A program made the translations under genes and the position numbers. The notes beneath the pieces were generated by a model, which was not told the origin of the DNA, searched no databases, and saw only the letters and a list, made by a program, of their open reading frames with translations. Below, piece after piece: positions 40,258 to 47,896 of a DNA stretch of 64,000 bases. The stretch is taken from positions 2,294,001 to 2,358,000 of the forward strand of contig NZ_CP108487.1 in assembly GCF_036226525.1 (NCBI RefSeq). The letters run 5' to 3'. The stretch comes from Kribbella sp. NBC_01245 (GTDB taxonomy: Bacteria; Actinomycetota; Actinomycetes; Propionibacteriales; Kribbellaceae). The stretch's first letter is position 1. Every line of letters starts with the position of its first letter.

Positions 40258-40764
40258 TCACAGCTGTCGCATGGAGGTCGAACGGGGAGCGGCGGAGCGG
40301 GGTGGGGCGGCGCGCATGCCGTCTCGCACTCGGCCTAGAACCCGCGTCAGTACGGCGAGGTCGCGGTCTGACAGGTGGTCGAGGAATAGCCCCCGCACCA
40401 CGTCGATGTGACCGGGTAGAACGGCTTCTAGCAACGTGCGGCCGGCGGCCGTGATGGCGACGGTGGTGCTGCGCTCGTCATCCGTGGACGGGCTGCGGCT
40501 GACCAGGCCGGCCTTTTCCAGCACTCCCGCCTGGTAGGTGAGCCCGCTGCGGCTGTAGACGACTCCGTCCGCCAGGTCGGTCATCCGCTGCTGCCCGTCG
40601 GGGGCGAAGTTCAGCCGGGCGAGGATCTGGAACTGCACCCAACTCAGCCCGCCATCGGCCCGCAGGTGCTGCTCGACGGCGTGCTGCAACAGGCTGCTGA
40701 CCTCCATCAGCGCGAAGTAGCCGGCCAGCTGCGCCGGATCCAGCGGTGCGCCTTTTTCCGTCAT
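40258..40764 (-). CDS. MarR-family regulator
   Basis: 168 residues with the MarR winged helix: LRADGGLSWVQFQILARLNF, QRMTDLADGVVYSRSGLTYQ, GVLEKAGLVSRSPSTDDERS. It is divergent from an NADPH oxidoreductase gene, and the 87 bp between them contain two identical perfect palindromes that are its likely operators. Ligand unknown; MarR proteins near quinone oxidoreductase-like enzymes often sense phenolic or quinone compounds, which is inference here. The last 25 residues are Pro/Arg/Ser rich. Confidence 0.88.
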   Translation of the reverse strand: MTEKGAPLDPAQLAGYFALMEVSSLLQHAVEQHLRADGGLSWVQFQILARLNFAPDGQQRMTDLADGVVYSRSGLTYQAGVLEKAGLVSRSPSTDDERSTTVAITAAGRTLLEAVLPGHIDVVRGLFLDHLSDRDLAVLTRVLGRVRDGMRAAPPRSAAPRSTSMRQL

Positions 40765-40777
40765 GCCAGCAGCCTAC

Positions 40778-40830
40778 TTGCTTCGAATTCGAAGCGTGCT
40801 AGCGTGGGGAACATGCTTCGAATTCGAAGC
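40778..40830. promoter_or_regulatory. Twin MarR operators and promoter
   Basis: GCTTCGAATTCGAAGC occurs at 40780-40795 and again at 40815-40830, both perfect 16-bp palindromes, 35 bp centre to centre. The flanking ACTT extends the identity to 20 bp with the boxes in opposite orientation. For the rightward gene, -35 TTGCTT (40778-40783) and -10 TAGCGT (40800-40805) are 16 bp apart with box 1 between them. Confidence 0.85.
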
Positions 40831-40851
40831 AAGTCGAGAAGGAGATTCATC

Positions 40852-41772
40852 ATGAAGGCAGTTCGTTACCACCAGTACGGCGACAGCGACGTCCTGCGGT
40901 ATGAGGAGGTCGATCGCCCAACCCCCGGCGCTGGTCAGGTGCTCGTCCGAGTGGCCGGTACGGCGTTCAACCCCGCCGACGGCGCCATCCGGGCCGGCTA
41001 CCTCCAGGACCCATTCCCACTGCGATTCCCGCACACCCCCGGGTACGACATGGCCGGGACCGTGGCCGAGACCGGGCCTGGCGTCGAGGGCTTCCGCATC
41101 GGCGAGCCGGTCGTCGGATTCCTGCCGATGAACGAGCACGGCGCAGCCGCCGAGTTCGTGCTGGCTCCGGCCGAGGTGCTGACCGCGGCGCCGAGTGGCG
41201 TGGACCTCGCGGATGCCGCGGCAATCCCCTCAGCAGCATTGACCGCCTGGCAGGCACTCTTCGAGCACGCGAAACTGCAGCCGGGACAGCGCATCCTCAT
41301 CAATGGCGCCGGTGGTTCGGTCGGCGGCCTCGCCGTACAGCTCGCTGCCCAGGCAGGCGCCGTGGTCATCGCGACGGCAAGCCCGCGCAGCATCGACAAG
41401 GTCCGCAGCTACGGCGCCGACGAGGTCATCGACTACACCACGACGTCCGTGCAGGACGGGCAGAAGCCGGTCGACGTCATCCTCAACCTGGCACCGCTCG
41501 ACACAGCGCAGCAGGCCGCCCTGCTGGACCACGTCCGCCCTGGTGGCGTGTTGGTGACGACGGTCCCACCTGGGCCCGAGGACGCGCGAGCCATCACCAT
41601 GTTCGTGCGCAACGACGTCGAGCAGCTCGCCACGCTCGTCAAGAAGGTCGACGCAGGCGAACTGCGGATCAACGTCAGCGAGCGCTACCCGCTGGCCGAC
41701 CTCGCCCAGGTCCACGAGCTGAGCGACGCCGGAAAGCTCCCCGGCAAGGTCGTGCTGACGCCGGGCAGCTGA
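40852..41772 (+). CDS. NADP-dependent zinc-type alcohol dehydrogenase/quinone oxidoreductase
   Basis: 306 residues of the medium-chain dehydrogenase family without structural zinc cysteines: KAVRYHQYGDSDVLRYEEVD, FNPADGAIRAGYLQ, PHTPGYDMAGTVAETGPGVE, and nucleotide-binding INGAGGSVGGLAVQLAAQAG near residue 145. This branch reduces quinones, enones or aldehydes with NADPH. SD GAAGGAGA precedes ATG 40852. Repressed, by inference, by the divergent MarR through the two boxes at 40780 and 40815. Confidence 0.85.
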   Translation: MKAVRYHQYGDSDVLRYEEVDRPTPGAGQVLVRVAGTAFNPADGAIRAGYLQDPFPLRFPHTPGYDMAGTVAETGPGVEGFRIGEPVVGFLPMNEHGAAAEFVLAPAEVLTAAPSGVDLADAAAIPSAALTAWQALFEHAKLQPGQRILINGAGGSVGGLAVQLAAQAGAVVIATASPRSIDKVRSYGADEVIDYTTTSVQDGQKPVDVILNLAPLDTAQQAALLDHVRPGGVLVTTVPPGPEDARAITMFVRNDVEQLATLVKKVDAGELRINVSERYPLADLAQVHELSDAGKLPGKVVLTPGS

Positions 41773-41778
41773 GGACGA

Positions 41779-42303
41779 TCAAGCGCCGGTGACGCCGTCG
41801 AGTCGTTCGCGGATCATGTCGGCGTGGCCGCAGTGGCGGGCGTACTCGCCGATCATGTGCGGGTAGATCATCCGCAGCGACGACTCTTCGCCCTGCAGGT
41901 CGAAGCGCTCGTCCAGGTCGTACGCCGCCACGGCCTTGTCCGACAGCCGCCATTCCTCGATGAGCTGCTCGTACTCGGCCTGAGCGCGGGATGCGTCGAT
42001 CAGCTCGAAGTCCGCGTCCTTGCCGAGTTCGGGCGCGAACAGCGGCTCGGCCGGCTCGAACCGGCCGTTGGCGAAGTTGCGGCGGAACCAGATCCGCTCG
42101 ACCTTGGTCAGGTGCCGGATCAGGCCGAGCAGGCACAGGTTCGACGGCGGCGCCGCCCGCTCGGCCAGCTGCTCTGCGGTCAGACCGGCGCATTTGAACA
42201 GCAGGGTGGTCCGGTAGAAGTCGAGGTATCCGGCGAGCAGCTCGCGCTCCCCCGCCACGAGCGATCCCTCGGGCCTGCTGATCTCAGGTGCTGTCCAGGT
42301 CAT
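41779..42303 (-). CDS. DinB family protein (DUF664)
   Basis: 174 residues, a four-helix DinB-like protein: EISRPEGSLVAGERELLAGY, LLFKCAGLTAEQLAERAAPP, SNLCLLGLIRHLTKVERIWF, SLRMIYPHMIGEYARHCGHA with the His residues that bind a metal in this family. DUF664 members are thought to be thiol-dependent metalloenzymes, possibly using mycothiol; activity unknown. ATG 42303 is chosen over an upstream frame start at 42393. Convergent with the oxidoreductase, with 6 bp between the stops. Confidence 0.82.
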   Translation of the reverse strand: MTWTAPEISRPEGSLVAGERELLAGYLDFYRTTLLFKCAGLTAEQLAERAAPPSNLCLLGLIRHLTKVERIWFRRNFANGRFEPAEPLFAPELGKDADFELIDASRAQAEYEQLIEEWRLSDKAVAAYDLDERFDLQGEESSLRMIYPHMIGEYARHCGHADMIRERLDGVTGA

Positions 42304-42492
42304 CCACGCATCTTGCCTGGCCGTGGTTGGGAAAAGCGAACGCAATTCAGCTCGAGAACGCCTCGACATCCTCACCACGCAGCCCGCGATCACGCTCAGC
42401 GCGAGAGTCCCATCTCACGATACGTCCAAGTATCCCATGATGCGAGATAGGCGCTGGCGTGAGACGGGATCGATTCGTTACCGTCTTCGGCA

Positions 42493-42575
42493 GGTCATGA
42501 GTGCCAGCGCGAAGCCCCGGCTTGCTGGCCGGCAACCCTCCTCCGCGGTGGGGTGCCCCGGGTGAGGACCAGGCC
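42493..42575 (+). ncRNA. SAM-IV-type S-adenosylmethionine riboswitch
   Basis: The leader contains the conserved run GGTCATGAGTGCCAGCG, then AAGCCCCGGCTTGCTGGCC, GGCAACCCTCC, CCGCGGTGGGGTGCCCCGGG and TGAGGACCAGGCC. These match the SAM-IV (SAM-I-related) class found in actinobacteria, recalled from its consensus. GGTC (42493) and GACC (42567) close the first stem. A -10 candidate TACCGT at 42479-42484 puts the transcript start near 42491, at the riboswitch edge. Confidence 0.88.
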
Positions 42576-42585
42576 GTCCGGAAAA

Positions 42586-42615
42586 TCCCGGTCGGCAAGC
42601 GCGGACCACCGGGAG
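42586..42615 (+). promoter_or_regulatory. Hairpin covering the SD of the riboswitch-controlled gene
   Basis: TCCCGGT (42586-42592) pairs perfectly with ACCGGGA (42608-42614), burying the SD GGGAG (42611-42615) that lies 5 nt before ATG 42621. This is a plausible expression platform: SAM binding would favour the sequestering stem and block translation. Confidence 0.6.
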
Positions 42616-42620
42616 TCTCG

Positions 42621-43985
42621 ATGTCCATCCTCTCCATCCTCGAACCGTCTACCAACGCCTCGGCTCGTCCGGCCGTCACCCGCCGAGCCGGTGGTGGGGT
42701 GCCCGCCACTGTCGCGGCCGACCTGCTGGTGCCGCTGGCCGACGGCCGGGTCACCGACTACGCGAACTTCGACCATGGCGCGAGCGCCCCCTGCCTGGAA
42801 TCGGTTCGCGCCGCGGTCGAGGCGGCCCTCCCGTCGTACGCCTCGGTGCACCGCGGCAACGGGTACGCCTCCCGGATCACCACCCAGTGGTACGAGCGGG
42901 CTCGCGCGGAGGTGCATTCCTTCGTCGGCGCCCGGTCCGGCGACCAGGTGGTGTTCACGCGGCAGACCACCGACGCGTTGAACCTGCTGGCCCGGTGCCT
43001 GCCCACCGATGCCACCGTGATCGTGTTCGAGACCGAGCACCACGCGGCCCTGCTGCCTTGGCCGACCGAGCGTACGGTTCGGCTGTCCGCGCCGGAATCC
43101 CCCGCCGCCGCGGTCAGTGCCGTCGCCAACGCCCTGCGCGAGGCCCCCGAAGGCCCGCGACTTGTAGTCGTCACTGGCGCCTCTAACGTGACTGGCGAGA
43201 TCTTCCCGATTGCGGAGATCGCAGCTGTCGCGAAGGCGCATGGCGCGCGGATCTGTCTTGACGCGGCACAGCTGGCTCCGCATCGTCCGGTGGACATTGC
43301 CGCCCTTGAGGTCGACTGGGTCGCGCTGTCCGGTCACAAGCTCTACGCACCGTACGGCGCTGGGGCGCTCGTGGGCCGGGCCGACTGGCTCGACGCCGCC
43401 CAGCCGTACCTGGCCGGTGGTGGCGCCACTGCTGCCGTGACTGGCGATACGACGATCTGGAACGAAGGGCCTGCCCGGCACGAGGGTGGTTCTCCCAACG
43501 TGATTGGCGCTATTGCCCTCGCAGCGGCGTGTGCGGCGATCGCCCGGCACCGCGACGCGATCGAGCAGCACGAGCAGCTGTTGCTCGCCCGATTGCGTGA
43601 GGGCCTTGCGGACATCCCCGGCGTTACGACGTACTCGCTGTTCGGTGCGGACGCTGACCGGGTCGGAACGGTCACCTTCACGATCGACGGTCTGACGTCG
43701 ACGCTGGTGTCCGCAGCGCTCTCAGCGGAGTACGGAATCGGCGTGCGCGATGGCAAGTTCTGCGCCCACCTCCTGACGGCGCATCTGCTCGAGGGGTCGC
43801 CGACGAACTTCACGGCGGTCCGCGCGAGCCTGGGCCTCGGCGTCACCCGCGAGCACGTCGAGCGCCTCATCGGTGCCGTACGCACGCTTGCCACGCAGGG
43901 CCCGAAGTCGGCGTACCTGGAGTCGGCGGACGGCTGTCAGCCCGTCACCGACCCGCGAGACCTCACCGCTCCGCACATTTGGTAG
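42621..43985 (+). CDS. Class V aminotransferase (cysteine desulfurase-like), SAM-riboswitch controlled
   Basis: 454 residues, PLP fold type I. Marks: YANFDHGASAPCLESVRAAV, FTRQTTDALNLLARCLPTDA, ETEHHAALLPWP, GASNVTGEIFPIAEIAAVAK, cofactor Asp in CLDAAQLAPHRP, and the PLP lysine in WVALSGHKLYAPYGAG. The family includes cysteine desulfurases and selenocysteine lyases. A SAM riboswitch suggests a step in sulfur amino-acid metabolism, for example sulfur release or transfer from cysteine; the exact reaction is not shown. ATG 42621 is fixed by the SD. The stop codon TAG is the first three bases of the long hairpin at 43983. Confidence 0.87.
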   Translation: MSILSILEPSTNASARPAVTRRAGGGVPATVAADLLVPLADGRVTDYANFDHGASAPCLESVRAAVEAALPSYASVHRGNGYASRITTQWYERARAEVHSFVGARSGDQVVFTRQTTDALNLLARCLPTDATVIVFETEHHAALLPWPTERTVRLSAPESPAAAVSAVANALREAPEGPRLVVVTGASNVTGEIFPIAEIAAVAKAHGARICLDAAQLAPHRPVDIAALEVDWVALSGHKLYAPYGAGALVGRADWLDAAQPYLAGGGATAAVTGDTTIWNEGPARHEGGSPNVIGAIALAAACAAIARHRDAIEQHEQLLLARLREGLADIPGVTTYSLFGADADRVGTVTFTIDGLTSTLVSAALSAEYGIGVRDGKFCAHLLTAHLLEGSPTNFTAVRASLGLGVTREHVERLIGAVRTLATQGPKSAYLESADGCQPVTDPRDLTAPHIW

Positions 43986-44148
43986 TGCCCTGCGTCGGCA
44001 GTTGTTCGAGTGATTTCGGTGTTCAGGTGCGTGCATCACGGTGCTGGCGGAGCGTCCTCGATGCGGAGCATCGTGGATGCTTCGCCAGTGCCGTGAGGTG
44101 CGTGCCTGGGCGCCGAAAGCGCCGAAGAACTGCCGACGCAGGGCACTA
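43983..44148 (+). repeat. 166-nt long hairpin element following the aminotransferase gene
   Basis: The outer 21-bp arms (43983-44003 and 44128-44148) are perfect inverted repeats beginning TAGTGCCC. Further in, 44005-44008, 44014-44027, 44028-44057 and 44059-44064 pair with the other side up to a GGA loop at 44065-44067. I count 74 pairs, one small internal loop (44009-44013 against 44119-44122) and few mismatches. Eleven pairs are G.U when read as plus-strand RNA and none is A.C, so the plus-strand transcript folds far better than the minus. No coding frame. It may be a terminator, a structured 3' UTR, or a mobile palindromic element. Confidence 0.85.
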
Positions 44149-44195
44149 ACTTCCGCAGTCGCTGCAGACTCGACAACTGTCGTGCGCGCAGGGAC

Positions 44196-46274
44196 TCAGG
44201 GGTTCAGACCCGTATAACCAGCCGCAAAGGCCAAGAGGTCTGCCCACTCGGAAGCAACCATCGCCAGCGGTTTGCCCAGACCATGCCCCGCGTCGACCTC
44301 GATACGCGCGACGACCGGGTTGTCCCCGGTCTGGGCGTACTGCAACGCCGCAGTGAACTTGTGACTGTGCAGCGGCACCACGCGATCATCGTGGTCCGCT
44401 GTCATCACCAGCGTCGGCGGGTACGTCGTACCGGGTTTGACGTTGTGTAGCGGCGAATACGCCAGTGAAGTCTCGAAGTCGTCCGGGTCATCGGGCAGAC
44501 CGTAGTCCGAGGCCCAGGCGGCTCCGACGGTGAACTTGTGGAAGCGCAACATGTCCATCACACCGACGCCTGGAAGTGCCGCTGCGAACAGCTCGGGCCG
44601 CTGCGTCATCACCGCGCCTACGAGCAGTCCGCCGTTACTGCGGCCGTGGATCGCCAACTGGCTCGCAGTAGTGACTCCTGTGTTCTGGAGGTGCTCGGCG
44701 ACTCCGATGAAGTCGTCGAAGACGTTCTGCTTACGGTCCAGCCGTCCCGCGTCGTACCAGTCTGAGCCGAATTCCCCGCCACCACGGAGATTCGCGACTA
44801 CCAGCACTCCCCCGGCCTGCAACCAGGCGGACCAACCTGGGCGGTAGTCCGGCACAATCGGCACCTTGAACCCGCCATACCCGTACAGCAGGGTCGGACG
44901 CGGCTGCGCGTGGTCCAGATCGGCCCGGGTGATGAGGAAGTACGGGACCGCGGTGCCGTCCTTGCTCAGCGCCGACGCCCTCGTCACGGTGATGGGCGGC
45001 GGTACGAAGTCCGACGACGTAGTCGGCACCAGCTCGGGCAGAGCCTTCACCTGGCCGGTCGCCGCGCTGACCACCGAGGCCTCCACCGGCGAAGTGGTCG
45101 AGGACAGGCCGACGAAGATCTCGTCGACGCCGGGCTTCGCGTTCAGGCCGACCAGGGCACCACCTTGTACGTCGAGGCGGCGGGCGTTCGTCCCGTCGAG
45201 CGGGTGCAGTTCGACCAGCGGGCGGGCGTCGTCGAGGGAGACCGTCACCAGGCCATCGCCGGCGCCGAACGCGTACTGCAGAAGGCTTTCCCGCTGCGGC
45301 AGCACTTCGGTGAACTCGACCGGGCCGGCCGCGATCGGGCAGGAGACGAGCCGTCCGCGCGGGGCGTCCAGGTCGGTGCTGAGGATGGCCCGATCGCCGT
45401 CCACGCGAACGAACACCGTGTCCGCGACGGGCTTGTCGATCGTCTTGAGCGGTTGCCCGAGCGTGCTCCGGCCGTCGGTCGTGGTGAGCGGGTAGAACCA
45501 GAGTCGGGACGTCTGCTCCGTGCCCTCGACGATGTGGACGACGACGTACCGATCGTCGTGCGAGACCTCCGGCGACATGACCAGCTGGGCGCTCTCCGGG
45601 AACTCCAGGATGAGTTCGTCGGCGGCCTGTGGCGTACCAAGTCGGTGCAACTTCAGCTGCGCGCCAGTCTGCGCAGAGGTGTCCGTACCTTCTGCACGAC
45701 CTGTCGTCGGGTAGTGCCGGTACAAGTACGACGAGTTGTCCGGAAGCCAAGTGGCCTCGCAGAACTTCGTCTCGGCAACCCGGTCGTCCAACTCGTCACC
45801 AGTGGCCAGGTCGACCAGCTGGAACCTATTCCAGTCGCTACCGCTCTCGCTGATTCCGTAGACGACGTAGCGGCCGTCATCGCTCACGGTGTAGCTGCTG
45901 AGGGAATCGGTCCCATCCTCCGACAACTCGTTCGGGTCGATCAGCACCCGCCCGCCGGCCAACAACTCCTGCAACGACGGTGCGACGTACAAGGTGTCCT
46001 GGGCTTTGGTGCCGTCGTTGCGGCTCACGAAGTACCAGCCCGCCTTGTACGCCGGTACGCCCGCGCGTGGGCGGCTCACGATCGACGCCATCGCCTCGTG
46101 GAACCACTCGCGCGCGGGCAGTTCCGCCAGCACTGCCTCGGAGTACTCGTTCTGGCGGCTCACCCAGTCCTGGGTCTCAGCTGCGTCCGGATCTTCCAGC
46201 CAGCGGTACGGGTCGGCGATCTTGTGTCCGTGCAGGTCCTCGACTACGTCAGCGCGGCGGCTCTCCGGGTACAT
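44196..46274 (-). CDS. Prolyl oligopeptidase, family S9A
   Basis: 692 residues, cytoplasmic. An N-terminal cap segment (EDLHGHKIADPYRWLEDPDA) leads into a seven-bladed beta-propeller and then the C-terminal alpha/beta-hydrolase domain. The catalytic Ser546 lies in IHGRSNGGLLVG, the Asp near 630 in TADHDDRVVPLHSHK, and His664 in DAGHGLGKP. It cleaves short peptides after proline. It starts 15 bp after the PhoD-like gene, so the two may be cotranscribed. Length is normal. Confidence 0.94.
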   Translation of the reverse strand: MYPESRRADVVEDLHGHKIADPYRWLEDPDAAETQDWVSRQNEYSEAVLAELPAREWFHEAMASIVSRPRAGVPAYKAGWYFVSRNDGTKAQDTLYVAPSLQELLAGGRVLIDPNELSEDGTDSLSSYTVSDDGRYVVYGISESGSDWNRFQLVDLATGDELDDRVAETKFCEATWLPDNSSYLYRHYPTTGRAEGTDTSAQTGAQLKLHRLGTPQAADELILEFPESAQLVMSPEVSHDDRYVVVHIVEGTEQTSRLWFYPLTTTDGRSTLGQPLKTIDKPVADTVFVRVDGDRAILSTDLDAPRGRLVSCPIAAGPVEFTEVLPQRESLLQYAFGAGDGLVTVSLDDARPLVELHPLDGTNARRLDVQGGALVGLNAKPGVDEIFVGLSSTTSPVEASVVSAATGQVKALPELVPTTSSDFVPPPITVTRASALSKDGTAVPYFLITRADLDHAQPRPTLLYGYGGFKVPIVPDYRPGWSAWLQAGGVLVVANLRGGGEFGSDWYDAGRLDRKQNVFDDFIGVAEHLQNTGVTTASQLAIHGRSNGGLLVGAVMTQRPELFAAALPGVGVMDMLRFHKFTVGAAWASDYGLPDDPDDFETSLAYSPLHNVKPGTTYPPTLVMTADHDDRVVPLHSHKFTAALQYAQTGDNPVVARIEVDAGHGLGKPLAMVASEWADLLAFAAGYTGLNP

Positions 46275-46289
46275 GCACAGAAACTTAAT

Positions 46290-47813
46290 TCATGCCGAGG
46301 GGCGGAGGTCCTTCTGCCAGAGCACAGAGCCGGCCATGTCGCGCAGTGACGCCTGGAACACCTTGCTGTACGGGTCGATCCGCACATGCCCGAAGAACTG
46401 ACGGCCGTCGCTCGGAGGCTGGTTGGCGTACTCCGCGCCCCGGACGAACTCAACGCGAGGCCCGAACGTCGGATCCAACTGGTTCGGCCCGAAGGTGCCG
46501 GCGTTGATCGGACCCGCCACAAGTTCCCAGAACGGGTCGAACTCGGTGTATGCCGCCCGCGACGGGTCATAGTGGTGTGCGGCGCAGTAGTGCACGTCAG
46601 CCGTCAGCCAGACCGCGTTCCGCACCTGCTGTCGCTTGAACTGCGTAAGCACCCAGGCGATCTCTGTCTCGCGCCCACCGGGTGAACCACCTAGACCGTT
46701 CGCTACGCCCTCGATCTCTGTACCGTCCGGCACGAGCAGCCCGATCGGCATATCGCTCGCAATGACCTTCCAAGTCGCCCGCGAGCGCGAGACCTCTCGT
46801 ACGAGCCACTCCGCCTGCTCGGCGCCAAGGATCGGAGTGGCGCCTGCAGTCGGCGACGGGTTCTTCTCGCGGTAGGTGCGCATGTCGAGGCAGAAGACGT
46901 CCAGTAGCGGGCCGTAGCTCACCTTGCGGTAGATCCGGTTCCGCCCGGCCGTGTGGTCAATCGGCAGGTACTCCCCGAAGGCCTGCCTCGCGCGCGCAGC
47001 AAGTACGTCTACCCGCTTCTCGGTGTAGCGGGCGTCAGTGAGGATCTCCCCCGGGTACCAGTTGTTGGTGGTCTCGTGGTCGTCCCACTGGCTGACGATC
47101 GGCACTTCCGCGTTCATCGCGCGTACGTTCTCGTCGAGCAGGTTGTAGCGGTAGCGCCCGCGGTACTCGTTCAGAGTCTCCGCAACCTTGGAGACCTCTT
47201 CCGTCACGACGTTGCGCCAGATCGTGCCGTCGGCCAGCTTGACCTCGGCCTGGATCGGGCCGTCGGCGTAGATGTTGTCGCCGGAGTGCAGGAAGAAGTC
47301 CGGCTCGGTCCGGTGCATCGTCCGGTACGCCGTCATGCCGCCGCGATCCGGGTTGATCCCCCAGCCCTGCCCGGCGGTGTCCCCGGTCCAGACGAAGCTC
47401 ACCGGCCGGCGCGGCCCGGGCGTCTGGAAATGGCCGTCGGTGAGTTCGCCCAGACGGCCTCGGTCATCCTCGAACCCGATCCGGAAGTCATACCGCTGGC
47501 CCGCACGCAAACCCCGCAACGGCAACTGGGCGGTGTAGTCCGCGTTCGGCCCGGTGACCGGTCCGCGCAGTCGGATGGCTCGGTCGAACCGGCCGTGGCT
47601 GCTCAGCTCCACCACCATCCGGGCGGGCCGATCGGTGCGCGACCACAGCACGGCGGAATGCGGCGTCACATCCCCGGTCGCGACACCCGACGGCAGCCGG
47701 GGCAGATCGCGGCGCACAACTCCAGCGACCGCGTTGGCGGCGAGTGACGGAACGGTCAGGGCGGCACCTACAGCGGCGGATCCGGTCAGTAGCCGGCGAC
47801 GACTCAAGCTCAT
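46290..47813 (-). CDS. phoD: Secreted alkaline phosphatase D (PhoD-like, Tat-exported)
   Basis: 507 residues. Tat signal MSLSRRRLLTGSAAVGAALT with a hydrophobic core and AxA-like end. The mature protein has a fibronectin-like N-domain (GVATGDVTPHSAVLWSRTDR) and the PhoD metallophosphoesterase domain with FVWTGDTAGQGWGINPDRGG, FFLHSGDNIYADGP, SQWDDHETTNNWYPGE and WLTADVHYCAAHHYDP, which carry the metal ligands including the unusual Cys-type site. Hydrolyses phosphomono- and diesters outside the cell. ATG 47813 is fixed by the signal peptide; upstream in-frame codons lie beyond the divergent luxR start. Confidence 0.9.
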   Translation of the reverse strand: MSLSRRRLLTGSAAVGAALTVPSLAANAVAGVVRRDLPRLPSGVATGDVTPHSAVLWSRTDRPARMVVELSSHGRFDRAIRLRGPVTGPNADYTAQLPLRGLRAGQRYDFRIGFEDDRGRLGELTDGHFQTPGPRRPVSFVWTGDTAGQGWGINPDRGGMTAYRTMHRTEPDFFLHSGDNIYADGPIQAEVKLADGTIWRNVVTEEVSKVAETLNEYRGRYRYNLLDENVRAMNAEVPIVSQWDDHETTNNWYPGEILTDARYTEKRVDVLAARARQAFGEYLPIDHTAGRNRIYRKVSYGPLLDVFCLDMRTYREKNPSPTAGATPILGAEQAEWLVREVSRSRATWKVIASDMPIGLLVPDGTEIEGVANGLGGSPGGRETEIAWVLTQFKRQQVRNAVWLTADVHYCAAHHYDPSRAAYTEFDPFWELVAGPINAGTFGPNQLDPTFGPRVEFVRGAEYANQPPSDGRQFFGHVRIDPYSKVFQASLRDMAGSVLWQKDLRPSA

Positions 47814-47884
47814 GTCGTAAACCTGACGCGTCAGCATGACCACCGAGTGAACACCACTTGACCTCTCGGATTGGCACGGCCGCG

Positions 47885-47890
47885 TAGCCT
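47885..47890 (+). promoter_or_regulatory. Candidate -10 of a leaderless luxR transcript
   Basis: TAGCCT ends 6 nt before the GTG at 47897. The same pattern, TACGGT at 50659-50664, precedes ATG 50672 by 7 nt. Confidence 0.45.
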
Positions 47891-47896
47891 GCGGGG

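Noticed and set aside
42495..43571. 358-codon minus-strand frame opposite the aminotransferase
   Set aside because: It overlaps the riboswitch and a motif-rich PLP enzyme and shows shadow-frame composition.
43983..44148. Insertion sequence
   Set aside because: The hairpin contains no transposase frame. It could only be a non-autonomous element, and no second copy is visible in the window.
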